Of a stretch of DNA of 7,472 bases, positions 6,501-7,472 are shown in pieces. The translations under genes were made by a program, and so were the position numbers. The DNA lies in NCBI GenBank assembly GCA_018883625.1, contig JAHLFV010000017.1, forward strand, positions 1 through 7,472, in the 5' to 3' direction. Source of the DNA: Candidatus Treponema excrementipullorum. Lineage in GTDB: Bacteria > Spirochaetota > Spirochaetia > Treponematales > Treponemataceae. Position 1 is the stretch's first letter. Each line of letters opens with the position of its first letter. The notes beneath the pieces are model-generated. The model made no database searches, was not told the origin of the DNA, and saw only the letters and a list, made by a program, of their open reading frames with translations.

Positions 6501-7164
6501 TATAAAAATCCGTAAGATTTTTTTCGTATTCCTCAATACATTTTTTGTATTGTCTTTCCACATCTTGTGAAAATGCTATGGGCGATACCAGTGTAGAATA
6601 TTTTGTAATTATATTGCAAAAAAGCTCTGTAGCTAGACTTTCCAGATTTCTTTTTTTTGCCATAAGTTGCAGAGCTACGCTGTTTCTGTTCTCTAAAATA
6701 AAGGGTAAAGCCATAGATGATGCCAAATCGTAAGCACCGCCGTCATCTAAAGTAAAATCCGGAGTAACGCCGTAGCTGTTTACCGCCAGTTTAGCGATAT
6801 TTGAACAGTAAGAATCCAATGTTTGAATTCTGCTGGTGTGAAATTCCTCTACAGCTTTTTTGGCGTACGGGTCGCCAAAAAGTTGTGCCACTGTCAGCAA
6901 AGTTTTGTAAATTCGCTGGTACATTTCTGCTGTTGCTTTCCGGGTAAAAGTTAAGGTAAGGATTTCGCTTACGGCATAATGCTTTACACATACCAAATAG
7001 GCATATCGGCGAGCCAGAACAAAGGTTTTTCCGGAACCGGCACCGGCAGCAGTTACGGCATTTACTTCGCAGGTAACGGCAGCCCGTTGTTCTTCATTTA
7101 ACGGGGGATTGTTTTGTGTTCCGTCCCCTTCCAGTAACCACTTTTCTACGCTCATACTGTTCAT
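3535..7164 (-). CDS. addA: AddA-type ATP-dependent helicase-nuclease (double-strand break repair)
   Basis: From the ATG at 7164 the protein has 1209 residues, the usual AddA size. It unwinds and digests DNA ends together with AddB and prepares 3' tails for RecA. UvrD-type helicase motifs appear in order: Q motif LNEEQ (22-26), Walker A AGAGSGKT with K46, TFTRKATAEM (about 75-84), DEFQD with D368-E369, GDEKQSIYRFRGAD (about 406-419), NYRSHPDL (about 446-453), TIHKSKGLEFP (about 779-789) and YVAMTRAEKEL (about 857-867). The C-terminal PD-(D/E)XK nuclease is complete: GTCVH near 1040-1045, D1121 in GTMDLIY, D1135-F-K1137, and Q1151-S-A-Y1154. Both activities should be intact. The start is chosen because its ATG overlaps the upstream TGA stop (ATGA) and follows GGAGA; the reading frame stays open for 21 more codons upstream, but that lies within addB. 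The tail ends in three 5-residue repeats. An authentic RecB is less likely because of the addB-like partner. Confidence 0.92.
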   Translation of the reverse strand: MNSMSVEKWLLEGDGTQNNPPLNEEQRAAVTCEVNAVTAAGAGSGKTFVLARRYAYLVCVKHYAVSEILTLTFTRKATAEMYQRIYKTLLTVAQLFGDPYAKKAVEEFHTSRIQTLDSYCSNIAKLAVNSYGVTPDFTLDDGGAYDLASSMALPFILENRNSVALQLMAKKRNLESLATELFCNIITKYSTLVSPIAFSQDVERQYKKCIEEYEKNLTDFYNGASDLQELYEENKNSGKAFFNALGPALETFKKADSSNPIDFCVKSCSLATVSLRGQRPSMPWHSIVTELRELFASLVALANFIERKPLLEELALLLEKFQSDYVKQKRVTGILTFRDVACLAQDILKNNIQIRQSEKESYKAVMIDEFQDDNKLQKDILYAICERKDICLPGDVPADHLEQGKLFFVGDEKQSIYRFRGADVSVFRKLSQELGTGTSASLWLSHNYRSHPDLIAAFNCIFGGYNYNQEPVYKEDEPSSLQGETSAPSEAYNQGESIFPLEGSPTEEYQATYTKVYAGKREPREPGTQREKRVHVCLYSKDFRSDEEDALSHDENEAFFVAKKIKKLTESGKAKPEEIAILFRTLTKQSLYERYLKQMGIPYVTESVVGFFSDAPVNDILHFLTLLVYPKNQTAYCSVLRSPFVALSSESLERLLAHGSEEIFDPADSELLDGDQRELYEKGCTMYWEIAEHAGTMALTELLTKLWYELGYRYETMWHSKFFQYGELYDQLFALAAEAQQEGAGLTNFVESLRSQAEESQRLDDMDIPLEGGKGVRIMTIHKSKGLEFPLVFLSYCSGEGFKNQNPDIAYYSEKDGMTFNIPSHPLLNSGSSKTNFFYDQAAQEAEKQQEAELRRLLYVAMTRAEKELYVTGILQKPSGNSTTEKSFIKLLYGLLNKYIPNLDQISQEEVVLQVTEDSPFDVEVIPAETRRSVYSEYQRHGRKNEEENRKKIIQQLEPFYQKTPVTMVQEESHYRNPSSLFSEWQRTTGILFHSEHYNKESALPVDFPKGHEAMQDEIDEIVLSTLQKDDTLLFGYGELGTCVHLYLEAMLKGEQPVIPSRFLQLLSAKNQEKLKKVCSKLAQRFFESSTGKDVQKASWYKSEFPFKYKIDKYVLKGTMDLIYKTGENTYHIVDFKTDKKEEPFLYFPQQSAYRAAAAILLHVPESAIRCFLYYLRSGHFIDITQECDAVDLKAVLLKATLSKAALSN
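3544..3588 (-). repeat. Three 15-bp tandem repeats in the 3' end of addA, with a 12-bp hairpin
   Basis: The repeats encode LKAVL, LKATL and SKAAL, followed by S-N and the stop. The DNA units are TTGAAAGCAGTGCTT, TTGAAAGCTACGCTT and TCAAAAGCTGCGCTT. Within them GCTTTTGAAAGC (3551-3562) and GCTTTCAAAAGC (3566-3577) form a perfect 12-bp stem with a 3-nt loop. The array is in frame, so a gain or loss of one unit would change the tail by five residues without a frameshift. Confidence 0.8.
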
Positions 7165-7472
7165 ACTCTTTCTCCGGCAACAACATAGGTCGTTCTGCAA
7201 ATAGATTTCCATCCGCAATCCATACACTTTCCGTAAGACATATCTAGCTCAACAGGTTCGTGGAGATTTTCCAAAACGTCGGCAAATTTTTTTGCATATT
7301 CGCCACACGCTGTCAAAGCTGCATCAAAATAAGGCTGATCATCTGCCTCTTTGTGACGGGGCACATTTCCGAATCCAAAGACTTCTGTGGAACAGCAATT
7401 ATTGATGCTGAAAAAACAAGCCTTGTCCACTTCTACACCTTTAACGGATTCAAACAGTATGGTGTACAGAGC
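7161..7472 (-). CDS. addB: AddB-like subunit, C-terminal 103 codons (partial, runs off the right edge)
   Basis: The frame is open from the window edge to the TGA at 7163-7161. Near its end it has G-K-C-M-D-C-G-W-K-S-I-C-R, a C-x2-C-x5-C pattern. The same spacing forms three of the four iron-sulfur ligands at the C-terminus of Bacillus AddB, and the first ligand and the nuclease core would lie outside the window. The TGA overlaps the ATG of addA by 4 bp, so the two are very probably translated together, as in known addBA operons. The GTG at 7430 is internal, since the frame continues upstream of it with normal-looking protein. AddB provides the second nuclease site and, in Bacillus, Chi recognition. 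The gene name rests on the cysteine pattern plus the partner, as only the tail is seen. Confidence 0.75.
   Translation of the reverse strand, partial: ALYTILFESVKGVEVDKACFFSINNCCSTEVFGFGNVPRHKEADDQPYFDAALTACGEYAKKFADVLENLHEPVELDMSYGKCMDCGWKSICRTTYVVAGERV

Noticed and set aside
7165..7227. Longer addA start giving 1230 residues
   Set aside because: The extra 21 codons lie inside the addB end, and the ATGA overlap with an RBS supports 7164.

Overview
The window looks like a bacterial chromosome segment of moderate GC, most probably from a spirochaete of the Treponema type. This assignment is inference. It rests on a small signal-peptide beta-barrel protein, an AddAB-type recombination operon, a DUF763 gene and an IS3-family element end, and no rRNA or other marker confirms it.

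Left part (1-1168): an insertion-sequence end lies at the left edge. It holds the first 29 codons of an IS3/IS150-type OrfA on the minus strand and a TG...CA terminal repeat ending near 131. A secreted, probable outer-membrane beta-barrel protein follows at 329-1048 on the plus strand, with a clear promoter-like region, a strong RBS and a strong bidirectional terminator at 1074-1114.

Middle part (1101-1970): an 802-bp unit is bounded by two identical 68-bp direct repeats (1101-1168 and 1903-1970). The unique 734 bp between them carries an AT-rich NUMOD4-HNH homing-endonuclease-like gene (1305-1889) with its own near-consensus promoter immediately inside the left repeat. The 68-bp repeat contains the last 15 codons and stop of the neighbouring DUF763 gene. 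The endonuclease cassette has therefore entered at the 3' end of DUF763 while leaving the gene intact. Collapsing the two repeats gives a simple ancestral layout: beta-barrel gene, shared bidirectional terminator, convergent DUF763 gene. This cassette is the most unusual thing in the window.

Right part (1923-7472): all genes are on the minus strand. DUF763 (1923-3164) is a conserved family of unsettled function with a helix-hairpin-helix-like motif. A 370-bp gap follows, holding a good terminator for the upstream operon and a possible DUF763 promoter. Then comes addA (3535-7164), a complete UvrD-type helicase plus PD-(D/E)XK nuclease. It overlaps by 4 bp (ATGA) the end of a partial addB-like gene (7161 to the window edge), which carries the C-x2-C-x5-C iron-sulfur cysteines. 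AddAB processes double-strand breaks for RecA-dependent repair. A break-making endonuclease cassette flanked by direct repeats, a few kilobases from addAB, is a suggestive but unproven juxtaposition.
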